NCBI GenBank assembly: GCA_023384315.1
Contig: JAHDWY010000224.1
Coordinates: 1-7,312 of the forward strand
Direction of reading: 5' to 3'
Source of the DNA: Candidatus Hydrogenedentota bacterium
GTDB taxonomy: Bacteria > Hydrogenedentota > Hydrogenedentia > Hydrogenedentales > SLHB01
Length of the DNA: 7,312 bases
In this document: one piece after another, positions 6,026 to 7,312 of the stretch
Numbering within the stretch: the first letter of the stretch is position 1
How the letters are laid out: each line of letters begins with the position of its first letter
Notes under the pieces: model-generated
Seen by the model: the letters and a program-made list of their open reading frames with translations, nothing else
The model's database searches: none
What the model was told of the DNA's origin: nothing
Made by a program: the position numbers and the translations under genes

Positions 6026-7168
6026 TTACGACGGAACCTGTTCCCAGGAACCGGTCTTGGCCGACTTGAGGACGGCGTCGCAAATGTGCTGCGTTTCCAG
6101 CGCGTCGCGGAACGTGGGCGCGGTCGGCTTGCCCTTCGCGACGTTGTCCAGGAAGTCCGCGACCTGGTGCACGAAGGAGTGCTCGTATCCGATCTGCAAT
6201 CCCGGCACCCACCACTTGTCCATGTACGGCATGTCGCCGTCCGTCACGTGCACTGAACGCCAGCCGCGCACGATGGAATCGTCCCGGTGATCGAAATAGT
6301 TGAGACGGTGCAGGTCGTGGAGGTCCCACTGGATCGAAGCGTGCTCGCCGTTGATCTCGAAGGTGTAGAGCGCCTTGTGACCGCGCGCGTAGCGCGTCGA
6401 TTCGAAGGTGGCCAGCGATCCGTTCTTGAAGCGCGCCAGGAACGCGCAGGCATCGTCGATGCCGACCGCTTGCTTCTGGCCGGTGGCCGTGTGGACGCGC
6501 TCCTTGATGAAGGTTTCCGTCATGGCGGACACGTCTTTCATCGAACCGTTCAGCCAGATGGCGGTGTCGATACAGTGCGCAAGCAGGTCGCCCGTCACGC
6601 CGCTGCCCGCCGCGGCCGCGTCCAGACGCCAGAGGCCCTGGCCGCCCTGCGGCAGTTCCGCGGAGATGGTCCAATCCTGCAGGAACACCGCGCGGTAATG
6701 AAAGATCTTGCCGAGACGCCCTTCGTCGATAAGCTGTTTCGCGAGGGTCACAGCCGGCACGCGGCGGTAGTTGTACCAGACCGTGTTCGCCACGCCGGCT
6801 TTCTCGACCGCTTTGCACATCTCTTCGCCTTCCGGGCCGTTCATGGCAAGCGGTTTCTCGCAGAGAATCATCTTGCCGGCTTCGGCGGCCGCGATCGCGA
6901 TGTCCTTATGCAGGTTGTTCGGTGTGCAGATGTCGATGGCATCGACGTCCTTGCGTTCGATCACCTTGCGCCAATCCGTCTCCGTGGACTCATAGCCCCA
7001 GTTGTCGGCAAAAGTCTTAATCTGTTCCGCATTTCGCGCACACGCGACTTTGAGTACCGGCTGATACTCGAGATCAAAGAAATGATTGACCTTGCAATAC
7101 GCATTCGAATGGGCCCGGCCCATAAACCCATAGCCAATCATGGCCACGTTCAATTTCTTCTTCGCCAT
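6026..7168 (-). CDS. Gfo/Idh/MocA family NAD(P)-dependent sugar dehydrogenase
   Basis: 380 residues from ATG 7168. The N-terminal Rossmann domain carries GYGFMG at 12-17 for NAD(P) binding, and the family lysine motif CEKP is at 103-106 (Lys105). The C-terminal alpha/beta domain contains GDLLAHCID at 193-201, where Asp194 and His198 occupy the usual catalytic positions. Such enzymes oxidise or reduce a sugar hydroxyl or keto group. The RAHSNAY, YNYRRVPAV and YRAVFLQDW stretches remind me of levoglucosan 3-dehydrogenase-like members, which would mean C3 chemistry; that subfamily call is tentative. No signal peptide is seen, so cytoplasmic. I prefer ATG 7168 because GAGGGGAG lies 9 bases upstream; ATG 7192 has no ribosome site and adds a non-family MNRGESST. 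The gene converges on the epimerase gene and follows the GxxExxY-like gene on the same strand. Confidence 0.9.
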   Translation of the reverse strand: MAKKKLNVAMIGYGFMGRAHSNAYCKVNHFFDLEYQPVLKVACARNAEQIKTFADNWGYESTETDWRKVIERKDVDAIDICTPNNLHKDIAIAAAEAGKMILCEKPLAMNGPEGEEMCKAVEKAGVANTVWYNYRRVPAVTLAKQLIDEGRLGKIFHYRAVFLQDWTISAELPQGGQGLWRLDAAAAGSGVTGDLLAHCIDTAIWLNGSMKDVSAMTETFIKERVHTATGQKQAVGIDDACAFLARFKNGSLATFESTRYARGHKALYTFEINGEHASIQWDLHDLHRLNYFDHRDDSIVRGWRSVHVTDGDMPYMDKWWVPGLQIGYEHSFVHQVADFLDNVAKGKPTAPTFRDALETQHICDAVLKSAKTGSWEQVPS

Positions 7169-7177
7169 AGTCGATGA

Positions 7178-7185
7178 CTCCCCTC
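7178..7185 (-). promoter_or_regulatory. Shine-Dalgarno site that decides the dehydrogenase start
   Basis: Read on the - strand this is GAGGGGAG, 9 bases before ATG 7168. It lies inside the alternative frame that would begin at 7192, and so supports the shorter protein. Confidence 0.65.
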
Positions 7186-7197
7186 TATTCATTTGTC

Positions 7198-7223
7198 CGC
7201 AGATTGCGCAGATGTTCGCAGAT
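7198..7223. repeat. Three short CGCAGAT repeats after the GxxExxY-like gene
   Basis: CGCAGAT occurs at 7198-7204, 7207-7213 and 7217-7223, with steps of 9 and 10 bases. The run starts at the stop codon of the gene fragment on the - strand (where it reads ATCTGCG) and fills the gap before the dehydrogenase leader. From memory, similar CGCAGATTA-type runs are common beside GxxExxY genes in many phyla. Confidence 0.6.
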
Positions 7224-7312
7224 TAAGAATCCGGATAATCCAAGACGATGCGTTCGTATTTCAGTCGCTCATTCGCGAAATTCATGAGGACTCCGCGCGT
7301 CAAGCCCGATAT
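7223..7312 (-). CDS. C-terminal tail of a probable GxxExxY-family protein, N-terminus beyond the window
   Basis: The last 29 codons of a - strand gene end in TAA at 7223-7225; the frame is open to the window edge. The tail ISGLTRGVLMNF...LKYERIV resembles the conserved end of GxxExxY proteins (family pattern roughly GL-x-x-GLLINF...L-x-x-x-R-x-V). The GxxExxY motif itself would lie upstream and is not visible. The family has about 125 residues, a very patchy distribution with many copies per genome, and no established function. The call rests on few residues plus the adjoining CGCAGAT repeats, so a different small protein is possible. It lies 54 bases before the dehydrogenase gene. Confidence 0.55.
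   Translation of the reverse strand: MSGLTRGVLMNFANERLKYERIVLDYPDS

Noticed and set aside
6287..7177. A 296-codon open frame on the + strand opposite the dehydrogenase gene
   Set aside because: It is a codon-bias shadow of the Gfo/Idh/MocA gene, and its translation shows no family features.

Overview
This is a GC-rich bacterial window with tightly packed genes and no RNA gene, CRISPR array or insertion sequence that I can see. Its gene families are a GH116 glycosidase, a secreted DUF1080 (3-keto-disaccharide hydrolase) protein, a tagatose-3-epimerase-type TIM barrel and a Gfo/Idh/MocA dehydrogenase. This mix is typical of glycan-degrading Planctomycetota, Verrucomicrobiota, Lentisphaerota or Hydrogenedentota. 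The phylum is an inference from gene content, not a proven assignment.

Left half, all on the + strand: the end of rimI (ribosomal S18 N-acetyltransferase, 1-372), a cytoplasmic GH116 glycoside hydrolase (414-3038), coaE (dephospho-CoA kinase, TTG start, 3070-3672), and a small protein with two zinc ribbons (3662-4159) that overlaps coaE by 11 bases. Gaps of 41 and 31 bases plus the overlap suggest one transcription unit, with a sugar hydrolase set among housekeeping genes.

Right half: a secreted DUF1080 protein on the - strand (4229-4903) diverges, across a 188-base intergenic region, from a sugar 3-epimerase/isomerase on the + strand (5092-5934). A perfect 17-bp hairpin (5972-6009) then separates this gene from a convergent Gfo/Idh/MocA dehydrogenase (- strand, 6026-7168). 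The window ends in the C-terminal tail of what looks like a GxxExxY-family protein (- strand, 7223-7312), followed by a short run of CGCAGAT repeats.

How the genes may work together: DUF1080, Gfo/Idh/MocA and AP-endonuclease-2-type TIM-barrel enzymes are the three classes used in the oxidative 3-keto route of glycoside breakdown. In that route a sugar is oxidised at C3, the glycosidic bond is broken by elimination/hydration, and the keto sugar is reduced or isomerised. The right half could encode a small version of it, with GH116 as an unlinked classical hydrolase. This is inference: these families are highly paralogous in such genomes and the three genes do not form one operon. I found no clearly new system. 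The best leads are the 3-keto gene set and its compartment mismatch, the coaE-coupled double zinc-ribbon protein, and the GxxExxY tail with its repeat.
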